Origin: Spisula solida
Lineage: Eukaryota > Mollusca > Bivalvia > Venerida > Mactridae
Length of the DNA stretch: 64,000 nucleotides
NCBI GenBank assembly: GCA_947247005.1
Contig: OX365948.1
Location: forward strand, 54,357,401-54,421,400
Direction of reading: 5' to 3'
Shown here: positions 1-13,329 of the stretch, one piece after another
How the letters are laid out: every line of letters starts with the position of its first letter
Position numbering within the stretch: the stretch's first letter is position 1
The notes under the pieces: generated by a model
Seen by the model: only the letters and a program-made list of their open reading frames with translations
The model's database searches: none
Told to the model about the DNA's origin: nothing
Position numbers and translations under genes: made by a program

Positions 1-139
1 AACCATGCAAGCCCCAGTGAAGGGTTTGGGGTCCGGACGACCCCCTGAATATTAGGGGATGGGTAAAAATGTGGTTATGTAATTTATTGAGACGCGTGTT
101 TGTCTCGTCTTGCATAGAGTGCATGGTTAAGACATGGAT

Positions 140-617
140 CAATCATCTGAGAAGAGTAGCTATAGTTGTGTCCCTCGTGAACAAAGAGGTTGGTCGGACT
201 TCAACTCCATCATGAAACAAGAGGGCCATTGGCGTTCACCTGATGACTAGCAGTTAAGGCAGAATCAGTATTTGTTATGATATGACCTTGATATTTGATG
301 CAGATTTTACAAATACACACTTTGTGGCCAGGTTTTATAAAGATGAGGTAAGAATGTGACCTCAAGAGTATAAACAAGGGTTTTCTTTGATGTGATCTGG
401 TGACCTAGATTTTGACCCCATATGCCCCAGTTACGAACTTGCCCTAGATTTGATGGATACAAAGTTTCATAAAGATTAAGTGAAAACTGTGACCTGTAGA
501 GTGTTAACAGTCCAATTGTTGACGACGGACGGTGGACGACGGACGGTGGACGACGCACGACGGACATAGGGCGATTACAATAGCTCACATTGAGCACTTT
601 GTGCTCAGGTGAGCTAA
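140..617 (+). mobile_element. Interspersed repeat of bivalve type, non-autonomous
   Basis: The segment holds a GAGGGCCATTGGC box near 219, a CACCTGATGACTAGCAG stretch near 238 and a GTGACCTAGATTTTGACCC stretch near 399. A GACGACGGACGGTGG minisatellite-like run follows near 521-565. It ends in a nested inverted repeat (582-615) whose inner stem is GAGCAC/GTGCTC around a TTT loop. The same 5' boxes recur at 60.55 kb, so it is dispersed. From memory this arrangement is abundant in bivalve genomes. The hairpin followed directly by CTAA would suit a Helitron-like 3' end, but no matching 5' end is proven. The 125-residue minus-strand open frame across it is not a gene. Confidence 0.55.
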
Positions 618-1766
618 AAATGAAACTGCGCACATGCATAGTGACATATATACCAATATACCAATACGGATGTTTTAATCCCATGATGAGCTTCTAGCAA
701 ATTGTAAAAGTAATATTTTTGACGCTGATGCGTTTTCTGCTTGTCTAATTAGAGGAATCACATATAATTTTACATGTATGCATGTGTAATACTCTCCGAT
801 TGTTTCCTTGTGTGCGTCTGCCGTGAGTCACAAACTAGACATTTTCCATGGCAATACGATTTCTTCACCAATATTGGTGAATACCCATATATTGTACATA
901 ATACCATAAATACGTTAAATATACGTTACCAGAGGACAAGTAGCTAGATAAGCGCTTTAATCTTGACGACGTTTACTAAACTTATAAAAAACGAACTTTA
1001 ATAGTAAAACGGTCGTTTAAATTATTTCGGACAGGACTGTAAAAACGAGCAAACATGCATCAAAGGGAAGAACAGGCGTTCGGAGCCTGAAATAGCTTCC
1101 CTTAAGAACAAGGTAGGTAAGTTTTCAGCTTCGAAAATACATGTAGTTTTCATATAACCTGGTTTAAAGATTTTGAAATATACAGAAAGTAGTTTTTACA
1201 ACATTTTTATATACTCCAGTCACATTAAACTAGGTCACCCATCAAATAAAACACTAATAAAAACATACTACAAAAAATGCAAATTACCTACGATTTTGAA
1301 ACACAAAGATAAAAAAGTCCAAATAAGTGTGTTTTCTTTCCGTTAGTCTATAACAACCCCGTCCACATGGCATTTAGATGTCATTTCTTATTCACAGAAA
1401 GCTATTAAACCTTAACAGAATATATCGTGCATCTAACAAATTGTTGGTTTGCAAAGTTTTAATGTTTAGTCGTCTCGAATTTGTGAAAATTTTAGTTTTA
1501 AAAGATGACAATAAGAGAACTTAAGTATTGAATTGCACTAGATCGATAATTTGACGCGTGATACATCGAATTAAAATGTGGATTTCATTTCAGCACGTGT
1601 GTGTCTTGTGCGTGTGGTTTTTAGAGTTGTATAAAACTTACATTTGTTTTACGTGATCTAAAGCGTACATCATTCAATCGTTCTGACATTGTCTCTGTCA
1701 AAAACCGTACTGTAAAGTTATGACTCCATGTAAATTAATTCGTAAATGTAACAGGAAACAAGATAA
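618..1766. other. No gene seen; AT-rich single-copy sequence
   Basis: No long open frame, tandem repeat or inverted repeat stands out. It separates the interspersed repeat from the large minisatellite. Confidence 0.5.
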
Positions 1767-1780
1767 GCAGAGAACTCTGC
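1767..1780. repeat. Short perfect inverted repeat at the left edge of the minisatellite
   Basis: GCAGAG and CTCTGC flank an AA loop immediately before the first recognisable array unit. It may be the remnant of an element terminus from which the array grew, or chance. Confidence 0.3.
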
Positions 1781-4700
1781 TACTCACATGGAACTTTATT
1801 ACTGAAAGGTACCATTATTGAAAAGGGACCATATTACTAATAAGGAACCATATTACTGACAAGGGACCATAATTATTACTGATAAGGAAGCATATTACCG
1901 ACAAGGAACCATATTACTGAAAGGAACCACACTACTAAATGGGAACTATATTACTGACAAGGAACCATACTACTGACATGAACCATATTACTGATAAGGA
2001 ACCATATAACTGAAAGGAACCAGATTACTGAAAGGAACCAAATTACTGTAAGGAACCATATTACTGACATGAACCATATTACTGATAAGGAACCATATAA
2101 CTGAAAGAAACCAGATTACTGAAAGGAACCAAATTACTGTAAGGAACCATATTACTGACAGGAACCATATTACTGAAAGGAACCATATAACTGAAAGGAA
2201 CCATATTACTGAAAGAAACCATATTGCTGAAAGAAACCATATTGCTGACAGGGAACTATATTACTGAAAGGAACCATATTACAGAAAGGAACCATATTAC
2301 TGAAAGAAACCATATTGCAGAAGGGAACCAATTACTGACAAGGGACCATATTACTGAAAGGAACCATATTTCTGACAAGGAACCATATTACAGAAAGGAA
2401 CCATATTACTGAAAGGAACCATATTACTTAAAGGAACCATATTACTGAAAGGAACCATATTACTGATAAGGAACCATATTACTGTAAGGAACCATATTAC
2501 TGAAAGGAACCATATTGCAGAAGGGAACCAATTACTGACAAGGGACCATATTACTAAAAGGAACCATATTTCTGACAAGGAACCGTATTACAGAAAGGAA
2601 CCATATTACTGAAAGGAACCATATTACTTAAAGGAACCATATTACTGAAAGGAACCATATTACTGTAAGGAACCATATTACTGTAAGGAACCATATTACT
2701 GACAGGAACCATATTACTGAAAGGAACCATATAACTGAAAGGAACCATATTACTGAAAGAAACCATATTGCTGAAAGGAACCATATTACTGATAAGGAAC
2801 CATATTACTGTAAGGAACCATATTACTGAAAGGAACCATATTGCAGAAGGGAACCAATTACTGACAAGGGACCATATTACTAAAAGGAACCATATTTCTG
2901 ACAAGGAACCGTATTACAGAAAGGAACCATATTACTGAAAGGAACCATATTACTTAAAGGAACCATATTACTGAAAGGAACCATATTACTGTAAGGAACC
3001 ATATGACTGTAAGGAAACATATTACTGACAGGAACCATATTACTGAAAGGAACCATATAACTGAAAGGAACCATATTACTGAAAGAAACCATATTGCTGA
3101 AAGAAATCATATTGCTGACAGGGAACCATATTACTGAAAGGAACCATATTACAGAAAGGAACCATATTACTGAAAGAAACCATATTGCAGAAGGGAACCA
3201 ATTACTGACAAGGGACCATATTACTGAAAGGAACCATGTTATTGACAAGGGACCATATTACTAAAAGGAACCATATTTCTGACAAGGAACCATATTACAG
3301 AAAGGAACCATATTACTGAAAGGAACCATATTACTGAAAGGAACCATATAACTGAAAGGAACCATATTACTGTTAAGGAACCATATTACTGTAAGGAACC
3401 ATATTACTGAAAGGAACCATATTACAAAAAGGAACCATATTACTGACAGGAACCATATTAATGAAATCAACCATATTACTGAAAGGAACCATATTACTAT
3501 AAGGAACCATGTTACTGTAAGGAACAATATTACTGAAAGGAACCATATTACTGAAAGGAACCATATTGCTGACAAAGAACCATATTACTGAAAGGAACCA
3601 TATTACAAAAAGGAACTATATTACTGACAGGAACCATATTACTGAAAGAAACCATATTGCAGAAAGGAACCATATTACTGTAAGGAACTATATTACTGAT
3701 AAGGAACCATATTACTGTAAGGAACCATATTACTGAAAGGAACCATATTACAAAAAGTAACCATATTACTGAAAGGAACCATATTACTGACAGGAACCAT
3801 ATTACTGAAAGGAATCAGAATACTGACAGGGTAACATATTACTGACAAGGAACCATATTACTGACAAGGAACCATATTACCGACAGGAACCATATTACTG
3901 TAAGGAACCATATTACTAAAAGAAACCATATTTCTGACAAGGAACTTTAATACTGAAAAGGAAACATGTTACTGAGAAAGGAACCATATTACTGAAAGGA
4001 ACCATATTACTGACAGGAACCATATTAATGAAATCAAAGGAACCAAATTACTGTAAGGAACCATATTGCTGACAAAGAACCATATTACTGAAAGGAACCA
4101 TATTACTGTAAGGAACTATATTACTGACAGGAACCATATTAATGAAATCAACCATATAACTGAAAGGAACCATATTACTGAAAGAAACCATATTGCTGAA
4201 AGAAACCATTTTGCTGACAGGGAACCATATTACTGAAAGGAACCATATTACAAAAAGGAACCATATTACTGAAAGAAACCATATTGCAGAAGGGAACCAA
4301 TTACTGACAAGGGACCATATTACTGAAAGGAACCATGTTATTGACAAGGGACCATATTACTAAAAGGAACCATATAACTGAAAGGAACCATATTACTGAT
4401 AAGGAACCATATTACTGTAAGGAACCATATTACTGAAAGGAACCATATTACAAAAAGGAACCATATTACTGACAGGAACCATATTAATGAAATCAACCAT
4501 ATTACTGAAAGGAACCATATTACTGTAAGGAACCATGTTACTGTAAGGAACCATATTACTGAAAGGAACCATATTACTGAAAGGAACCATATTGCTGACA
4601 AAGAACCATATTACTGAAAGGAACCATATTACAAAAAGGAACTATATTACTGACAGGAACCATATTAATGAAATCAACCATATTACTGAAAGGAACCATG

Positions 4701-6490
4701 TTACTGAAAGGAACCATATTACAAAAAGTAACCATATTACTGAAAGGAACCATATTACTGACAGGAACCATATTACTGAAAGGAATCGGAATACTGACAG
4801 GGTAACATATTACTGACAAGGAACCATATTACTGACAAGGAACCATATTACCGACAGGAACCATATTACTGTAAGGAACCATATTACTAAAAGAAACCAT
4901 ATTTCTGACAAGGAACTATAATACTGAAAAGGAAACATGTTACTGAGAAAGGAACCATATTACTGAAAGGAACCCTATTACTGACAGGAACCATATTAAT
5001 GAAATCAAAGGAACCAAATTACTGTAAGGAACCATATTACTGTAAGGAACCATATTACTGTAAGGAACCATATTACTGAAAGGAACCATATTACTGAAAG
5101 GAACCATATTACTGTAAGGAACCATATTACTGTAAGGAACCATATTACTGACAGGAACCATATTACTGAAAGGAACCATATAACTGAAAGGAACCATATT
5201 ACTGAAAGAAACCATATTGCTGAAAGAAACCATATTGCTGACAGGGAACCATATTACTGAAAGGAACCATATTACAGAAAGGAACCATATTACTGAAAGA
5301 AACCATATTGCAGAAGGGAACCAATTACTGAAAGGAACCATATAACTGAAAGGAACCATATTACTGAAAGAAACCATATTGCTGAAAGAAACCATATTGC
5401 TGACAGGGAACCATATTACTGAAAGGAACCATATTACAGAAAGGAACCATATTACTGAAAGAAACCATATTGCAGAAGGGAACCAATTACTGACAAGGGA
5501 CCATATTACTGAAAGAAACCATATTGCATAAAGGAACCAATTACTGACAAGGGACCATATTACTGAAAGGAACCATGTTATTGACAAGGGACCATATTAC
5601 TAAAAGGAACCATATTTCTGACAAGGAACCATATTACAGAAAGGAACCATATTACTGAAAGGAACCATAATACTGAAAGGAACCATATAACTGAAAGAAC
5701 CCTAATATTACTGATAAGGAACCATATTACTGTAAGGAACCATATTACTGAAAGGAACCATATTACAAAAAGGAACCATATTACTGACAGGAACCATATT
5801 AATGAAATCAACCATATTACTGAAAGGAACCATATTACTGTGAGGAACCATGTTACTGTAAGGAACCATATTACTGAAAGGAACCATATTACTGAAAGGA
5901 ACCATATTGCTGACAAAGAACCATATAACTGAAAGGAACCATATTACTGTAAGAAACTATATTACTGACAGGAACCATATTAATGAAATCAACCATATTA
6001 CTGAAAGGAACCATATTACTGTAAGGAACCATATTACTGATAAGGAACCATATTACTGTAAGGAACCATATTACTGAAAGGAACCATATTACAAAAAGTA
6101 ACCATATTACTGAAAGGAACCATATTACTGACAGGAACCATATTACTGAAAGGAATCAGCATACTGACAGGGTAACATATTACTGACAAGGAACCATATT
6201 ACTGACAAGGAACCATATTACCGACAGGAACCATATTACTGAAAGGAACCATATTACTGTAAGGAACCATATTACTAAAAGAAACCATATTTCTGACAAG
6301 GAACTATAATACTGAAAAGGAAACATGTTACTGAGAAAGGAATCATATTACTGACAAGGAACCATATTACTGAAATGAACCATATTACTGAATGGAACTA
6401 TATTACTAAAAGAAACCATACTTCTGACAAGGAACTATAATACTGAAAAGGAAACATGTAACGGACAAGAACCACTTCTGAAAAGGAACC
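1781..6490 (+). repeat. 4.7-kb minisatellite, 18-20-bp units, with higher-order repeats
   Basis: Several hundred head-to-tail variants of GGAACCATATTACTGAAA fill the interval. Variant types (GACA, GATAA, GTAA, TTGCAGAAG, AATGAAATC) are not random. TTGCAGAAGGGAACCAATTA recurs at about 2316, 2515, 2852, 3184, 4285, 5308 and 5469. A block containing ACATGTTACTGAGAAAGG recurs at about 3965, 4935 and 6325. This shows nested higher-order units of roughly 0.34 kb and 1-1.4 kb, so the array grew by duplicating long blocks. The NMVPFS-type open frames on the minus strand and the ERNHIT frames on the plus strand come from units whose length is often a multiple of 3, and they are not genes. Confidence 0.95.
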
Positions 6491-8163
6491 ATTGGATAAA
6501 AAATACATTTGACATTAGAAATAGTGATGTAGTCTCTTTGACGTGACGTGTATAATACATGAAATATTTACAATCATAATCAAGACCAGACTACTATTAT
6601 TATTATGAAGTTTGTGTATAACATTGACAATAATCTGGAGAAAGTTTTAATCCATAATAAGGTCCATATACATATATATCTTTGTTTAAATGGTTTGTAT
6701 ACCAATTAACGATAAAAACTAATACAAATATGAGTACAGGCCAGAATAAGGACCACACAAGTTGACATACTATTAAACGACGTTATCGGAAACAGTTTTA
6801 TTGTTTAAACGATATCTATTTAAATAGCCACCCTTGTTTGATATTTACAATTGTCTGCGACATATGAAAACGACTAACGATCTCCAAATATTAATACAAT
6901 GTACAATTATATCATATAAGAAAGACAAGCTACCTTTGGCGAACCTGACCAAGGCGATCGCTTCCCTGGTTTGATATACGTATTCACAAGAAATGCCATG
7001 TCCGCTCCGAAAAGTCAACTAGTAGGTCCGTTCAACAACCGCGGTTAGCTCAAGTTGTATACTGTAAAGTCATGTATATTTGTGGTTGATTAATTTTCGT
7101 TGATTTCAAGAATTAATTAGATCGCGAAATTAAATCCCCTCGAATAAATCATCTGAAAAATACGTCACAAGATATTTTATTTCAATGTTTAAAATTCACG
7201 AATTTAAGAAACCGCCAAATTACCATTTTACAATAATGCGCTTAATTTAATATCCACAAAAAATAATGATTTAACAGTAAGATTTAAATACAAAATTATA
7301 ATCTCTCTAATATACACAGATTTTATCAAATGCTTGATATAAAATCATGAACCAACTTCCCTCTGTAATATTCTGGTGATACATTTTAGAATAAACTGGT
7401 TTGCCACCTTGTGTTCGAGAACTGAAGAAAATAACACCAGTAAGGATTGAATTTCATCGTATCATGTGTGGGTAGGATTAACCAGTGGATAGAATTACTG
7501 AAACCAATGAGACAAACAAGTGATAGTTTTACATAAACTAATTAATGAACTACGTGGCTGTTCAAATATGTGACAGTTTGACATGAACTTATAATAAAAG
7601 AACTGCATTGGGTGTGTCCGTTTAGTTCAACAACGTGATAGTTTTACACGAACTAAGAAATTAACTATGTGGCTGTTCTGTCCGCTTAGGTAAATCAAAG
7701 TACTGAAGTACTAGTTCTGGGGGAAATCGCAATTCTTGGTATTATAGGGTTTCACATTTAATGGTACTGAATTTCAAAACAGATGTTAATATTGTGACAA
7801 GGTTTCTGAGACGCGATAGCAGCTGAATCATTCAAATCACACCTCAAAGGACCCATCACAATACTAGAACTCATGAAGGCAATACACCTGCTGTAGTTCT
7901 AAGTAATATGTCACAATGTGTGCTCGATTCCAGCGTGTTTCATCGTGTTTTTCGTTTTTCACTGACATAGCTTCATAAGATGTTAAATGAATTATCAAAC
8001 ATCGAATGTACCTGCGGACATCAAGACGTACCAGTCCTGATATATATTTTTGCAGGTCAGACTCGCGTAATAAATAGAATAAAAAAAATTTGATTAAACG
8101 TTTCCGCGCAAATTATTTTGATGGTAGTAAACCAAAAGAATGCAAGAAATGGGATAGGGCATC
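6491..8163. other. No gene seen; AT-rich sequence with old repeat remnants
   Basis: A degenerate segment near 7065-7290 carries the ACTGTAAA and TCGCGAAATT words also seen near 9470-9545 and 15600-15795. That suggests an old dispersed element, but no clean ends are visible. Confidence 0.4.
7515..7690 (+). repeat. Three diverged direct repeats of about 50-60 bp
   Basis: GTGATAGTTTTACATAAACT (about 7521), GTGACAGTTTGACATGAACT (about 7571) and GTGATAGTTTTACACGAACT (about 7631) each start a similar block. Two of the blocks end in TGTGGCTGTTC-like sequence. A further ACTAGTTTTACATGAACT lies near 9125. Confidence 0.55.
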
Positions 8164-8705
8164 AATGGGCGCAAGAAAATATAAGCTAGCGTCTAAAAAC
8201 TACACAAAGTCATAATTCCACAACTCTTCAGCTGCATAATTATGTAAATTATAAACCATCCGGATAGGATACGATTCGCGAGAACGAATAAGATAGGGGT
8301 CGAAACACACAAGACGATATGGTCTGGATTTTCCACGGGAAATTGTATACACAGCAGCGCACGGACAAGGGTTGGCCTAACGACAGACGCGAACTATTCA
8401 AGTTAGCTGATGATTTATAGCAATTCAATGGACCAAACGTCGATCAATACTATTAACACGGGCGCAAGAAAATAGAAAAAAAACTAGAAACTAAAAACGT
8501 ATTCCATAATTATACGAACTGGATATGGTACGAATAGCGGGAACGAATAAGATGAGGACGAAACATAAATAACTCATATGGTCTCGACTTTCGGCGGGAA
8601 AATTTATGTAACAGCGCTGGGAAAAGGGTTGTTCTAATGGTAGATCCAAACTATTTAGCTGAAGATCTCTGGTAAGTTAAAAGACGAAACGTGGATTAAT
8701 ACTAT
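8164..8705 (+). repeat. Diverged direct duplication, period about 294 bp
   Basis: GGGCGCAAGAAAATA occurs near 8167 and 8460. It is followed in both copies by matching words in the same order: CATAATTAT, GGATA, GAACGAATAAGAT, ATATGGTCT, CGGGAAA and a final ATCAATACTATTAACA-like end. The copies have many substitutions and length differences, so the duplication is old. No open frame is shared. Confidence 0.7.
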
Positions 8706-9197
8706 CAACAAATCCAAAACATTGTAAATACATGTAGTAAAAGACAAGCACACGTCAGATTGGGAGTTTCTAGCTAAACTGTAATATGAATGTTAAAACC
8801 ACGAAATGTGAAAAGTTCGTCTGCTCAACGAGTTACTTTTAACAGTGATATTTTTATCGCCCCTCAAAAATCATAAGTCATTTTACAGCGCGTAGGAATT
8901 TATTCGCACAAATACATTTTCTCATCCAAATAAGCTTTCAAAAAGTTCACATAATACAAACAAATAAAAAAATATTAAACTGTTGAAAACAAATGTTCTC
9001 ATAAATGGTCGAAAAGCTCGATATTGGTTAAGATTTGCAGGCACTACTTTCTTGCTCGGATGAATTGGTCGTGGAGAAATTACATCGTTAAAATCGTAAT
9101 GATTTCAGGATTGTATGTAATACAAACTAGTTTTACATGAACTTATATTTGAACTACTAGTACATAAACTATGTTGTGCTGTAATGACATAGAGGAT
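8706..9197. other. No gene seen
   Basis: AT-rich sequence without a recognisable feature apart from one short TTTTACATGAACT word shared with 7.5-7.7 kb. Confidence 0.4.
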
Positions 9198-9348
9198 ATT
9201 TGTTGATTTTGGTGTAAGATCGAATTTTATTTCACCGAGTGATCACAGAAAATCAATATTTTCACGAGTGGCGTAGCCACGAGTGAAAATGTAATTTTCT
9301 GTGATCACGAGTGAAATAAAATTGATCTTACACCAAAAATCAACAAAT
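9198..9348. mobile_element. Palindromic foldback MITE, about 150 bp
   Basis: The left arm begins ATTTGTTGATTTTGGTGTAA and the right arm ends TTACACCAAAAATCAACAAAT. The arms pair through GATC, TTTATTTCA and GATCACAGAAAAT to a centre at GTGGC-GTA-GCCAC (about 9268-9280). Only small mismatches interrupt the roughly 70-bp arms. No convincing target-site duplication is visible and there is no coding capacity. Confidence 0.75.
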
Positions 9349-9977
9349 TTTCTGTTTATTATATGCCTCACTTCCTCTTAAATATGTGCCGTAATTGGCT
9401 TAATTGGAAAAATCACGTCGAAATTAGAACGTCACGACGTGAGAATTATGAATTATTCGCGAATATTTAACTTGGCGAACTAATTCACCGCAGCCGATCC
9501 ATGAAATTTTGACATCGCGAAAATATATGACTTTACAGTGCATCATACTTGATCGCAGCGCCAATATAGATACCACCTGGACCGGTGCTGTTAGTGACAA
9601 AAGCGTCACAGATAATCAATATGAAAAGCCATTCGAGACCAACGCTTACATGTCAAACATCACACAACTGTTGAATTATGCAACAATATCTATATCAAGT
9701 AGTCTAGTCCATTTGTACCGGTATTACAGGCAGTGTAATGGGTTTTATTGCGATAATCTGACCATAAATATTACACACGATATTCGAACCAATGTTGTGA
9801 ATGTTTTATCGTATTCAATGTTCCTTTTTCACAAATTTTCAGTCATACGAGTACATGTGTACATAAATATATATATACAGTCGTTTGAATAGACGCATGG
9901 CTGAAAATAGATTCAACTTGGTACCTTTCTTTTGCGTACAAAATGTATATATGTAGTGATCAGATGATCATTTGATA
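9349..9977. other. No convincing gene; one unrecognised open frame
   Basis: A 127-codon plus-strand frame (9509-9892) is among the longest here that is not a tandem repeat. It opens at TTG, not ATG, inside a CGCGAA-type repeat remnant (about 9465-9545). It shows no domain, signal peptide or family resemblance that I recognise. In AT-rich DNA a frame of this length can occur by chance. Confidence 0.4.
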
Positions 9978-12208
9978 TGCAGTGCTCTATCTGACATGTA
10001 ATGATCTATAAGACATGCAATGCTCTGGCAAACATACAGTGCTCTATCTGACATACAGTACTCTATCTGACATACAGTGCTCTAGCGGACATACAGTGTT
10101 CTATCTGACATACAGTGCTCTATCTGACATACAGCGCTCTATCTGACATACTGTGCTATATCTAACATACTGAGCTCTATCTGACATACTTTGCTCAATC
10201 TTACATACACTGCTCTAGCTGACATACTGTGCTCTATCTTACATACTGTGCTCTATCTGACATACAGAACTATATCTGACATACAGTGCTCTATCTGACA
10301 TACAAGACTCTATCTGACGTACAGTGCTCTATCGGACATGCTGAGCTCTATCTGACATACAGTGTTCTATCTGACATACAGTGCTCTATCTGACATACAG
10401 TGCTCTATCTGAGATACAATGATCTATCTGACATACAATGCTCTATCAGACATACACTGCTCTATCTGACATACACTGCTCTATCTGACATACAGTGCTC
10501 TATTTGACATACACTGCTCTATCTGACATACAGTGTTCCATCTGACATACAGTGCTCTATCTGAGATACAATGCTCTATCTGACATACAGTGTTCTATCT
10601 GACAATCAGTGTTCTATCTTACATACAGTGCTCTATCTGAGATACAATGATCTATCTGACATACAATGCTCTATCTGACATACACTGCTCTATCTGACAT
10701 ACACTGCTCTATCTGACATACAGTGCTCTATTTGACATACACTGCTCTATCTGACATACAATGCTCTATCTGACATACACTGCTCTATCTGACATACAAT
10801 GCTCTTTCTGACATACAATGCTCTATCTGACATACACTGCTCTATTTAACATACACTGCTCTATCTGACATACAGTGTTCTATCTGACAATCAGTGCTCT
10901 ATTAAAAATGCAGTGCACTATCTGAAATACAGTGCACTATCTGACATACAGTGCACGATCTGACATACAATGCTCTATCTGACATACAGTGCTCTATCTG
11001 ACATACAGTGCTCTATCTGGCATTCAGTGCTCTATCTGGTATATAGTGCTCTATCAAACATACAGTGCTCTATCTGACATACAGTGCACGATCTGGCATA
11101 CAATGCTCTATCTGATATATAATGCTCTATCTGACATACAATGCTCTATCTGACATACAGTGCTCTATCTGACATACAGTGCTCTATCTGGCATTCAGTG
11201 CTCTATCTGATATATTGTGCTCTATCAAACATACAGTGCTCTATCTGACATACAATGCTCTATCTGACATGTACTGCTCTATCTGACATACAGTGCTCTA
11301 TCTGACATACAGTGCTCTATCTGACATACAGTGCACGATCTGACATACAGTGCACAATCTGACATACAGTGCTCTATCTGGCATTCAGTGCTCTATCTGA
11401 TATATTGTGCTCTATCAAACATACAGTGCTCTATCTGACATACAGTGCACGATCTGACATACAATGCTCTATCTGACATACAGTGCTCTATCTGACATAC
11501 AATGCTCTATCTGACATACACTGCTCTATCTGGCATTCAGTGCTCTATCTGATATATAGTGCTCTATCAAACATACAATCCTCTATCTGACATACAGTGC
11601 TCTATCTGACATTAAGTGCTTTATCTGGCATACAGTGCTCTATCTGATATATAATGCTCTATCGAACATACAGTGCTCTATCTTACATGTAGTGCTCTAT
11701 CAGACATACAGTGCTCTATCTGACGTACAGTGCTCTATCTGGCATATAGTGCTCTATTTGACATACAGTGCTCTATCTGATATATAATGCTCTATCGAAC
11801 ATACAGTGCTCTATCTTACATGTAGTGCTCTATCTGACATACAGTGCTCTATCTGACATACAGTGCTCTATCTGACATATAATGCTCTATCAAACATACA
11901 GTGCTCTAACTTACATGTAGTGCTCTATTTGACATACAGTGCTCTATCTGACATACAGTGCTCTATCTTACATACAGTGCTCTATCTTATCTGACATACA
12001 GTGCTCTATCTTATATGCAGTGCTCTATCTGACATACAGTGCTTTATCTGACATTCAGTGCTCTATCTGATATATAGTGCTCTATCAAACATACAGTGCT
12101 CTATCTGACATACAGTGCTCTATCTGACACACAGTGCTCTATCTCACATATAGTGCTCTATCTGACATACAGTGTTCTATCCGGCAAACAGTGTTCTATC
12201 TGACTGCA
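9978..12208 (+). repeat. 2.2-kb minisatellite of 19-bp units
   Basis: Head-to-tail TGCTCTATCTGACATACAG units make up the interval, roughly 115 copies, with common variants (CTGCTC, AATGCTC, GTGCACGATC, GGCATTC, GATATAT, CAAACAT). The triplet of variants GGCATTC, GATATAT, CAAACAT recurs in the same order near 11021, 11191, 11381 and 11539, and in part near 12060. That indicates a higher-order unit of about 160-190 bp in the right half. No coding content. Confidence 0.95.
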
Positions 12209-12577
12209 ACATCTCACCTTCTGACCATCTCAATACTTAGACCACTTAAAAATGATGACCACAAATTTCAGGTCTATTTTTACAGGTTTGTGCAGTATTC
12301 AATCTCAATTTTACGACCAACTCAATAATGACGTCAGTTTTTAAGGTAACCAATGATGGTCTTATTATTGAAGTTTTACTTAATAACAATCAAATATTAA
12401 TATTAACTCATTAACTAAAATAATCGTTTGACACGTGCTTGTCATCGTTTAATTAACATTCTGTTCACAGGTGTTGATCAAGTGCAGTGTAGTTTTATTG
12501 ATTTACCCTACAATTGTTCGATATTATATGTACACAACCCCAAGTATTTTGACATTGCAATAACGACATCTGATAAA
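12209..12577. other. No gene seen
   Basis: Short AT-rich spacer between two tandem arrays, without a recognisable feature. Confidence 0.4.
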
Positions 12578-13160
12578 AATACAGTGCAACCTTTCCACAG
12601 TGGCCCACCATAGGGCAACAACCTCTTTTAAGCAACATTATCATTTTGTTCCAGAGTGGTCCTCCATCAGACAACAACCTCTCTTAAGCAACGTAATCAT
12701 TTTGTTCCAGAGTGGCCCTCCATAGACGACAACAACCTCTCTTAAGCAACATAATCATTTTGTTAAATAGTGGTCCTCCATAGGGTAACAACCTCTCTTT
12801 AGCAACATAATCATTTTGTTACATAGTGGTCCTCCATAGGACAACATCCTCTCTTAAGCAATATAATCATTTTGTTACATAGTGGCCCTCCATAGACGAC
12901 AACAACCTCTCTTAAGCAACATAATCATTTTGTTCCATAGTGGCCCTCCATAGTTTAACAACCTCTCTTAAGCAACATAATCATTTTGTTACAGAGTGGC
13001 CCTCCATAGGGTAACAACCTCTCTTAAGCAACATAATTATTTTGTTCTTGAGGTGAACATTTACTATAAATGCTACATCTCCAGAGCAATAACCTCTGTA
13101 TAACAACCAAACTGTGTTACCTAAAGTGTGTTGTCCTAGCAAGGTTATACTGTATCTTGA
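12578..13160. repeat. 56-bp tandem array inside a TIR-like frame
   Basis: CATTTTGTT recurs near 12642, 12698, 12756, 12812, 12868, 12926 and 12982, with a diverged copy near 13038, giving a period of 56 bp with two 58-bp units. The unit contains CCTCTCTTAAGCAACATAAT and AGTGGCCCTCCATAG. The left flank reads ATACAGTGCAACCTT and the right flank AAGGTTATACTGTAT, an inverted pair. A related terminus, TACAGTACAACCTCTGTA in reverse complement, bounds each 100-bp unit at 23.6-23.9 kb. The array therefore probably arose inside a non-autonomous TIR element. Confidence 0.8.
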
Positions 13161-13329
13161 TATTGCCTATTTCCTCGTGTCATCTTGTTTGACACAATGC
13201 ATTAGATTTACTCTTAGTTATAGTTTATTGTTTTACATTTCTAGACAGAAGTATTCAGTGGAGCATTTTTTGTAACAAAAATACAAATTATTGCAACTTA
13301 ACCACTACTAAGCAAATTTAGTTACAGTC

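Noticed and set aside
2224..5916. Many 60-215-codon frames (NMVPFS, IWFLSV, ERNHIT types) on both strands
   Set aside because: They are translations of the 18-20-bp minisatellite, with no non-repetitive start or end.
9509..9892. 127-codon frame as a gene
   Set aside because: TTG start inside a dispersed repeat, no recognisable domain, unremarkable length for AT-rich DNA.
1781..12208. CRISPR-like array
   Set aside because: Units are contiguous tandem repeats without unique spacers, in a eukaryotic sequence.
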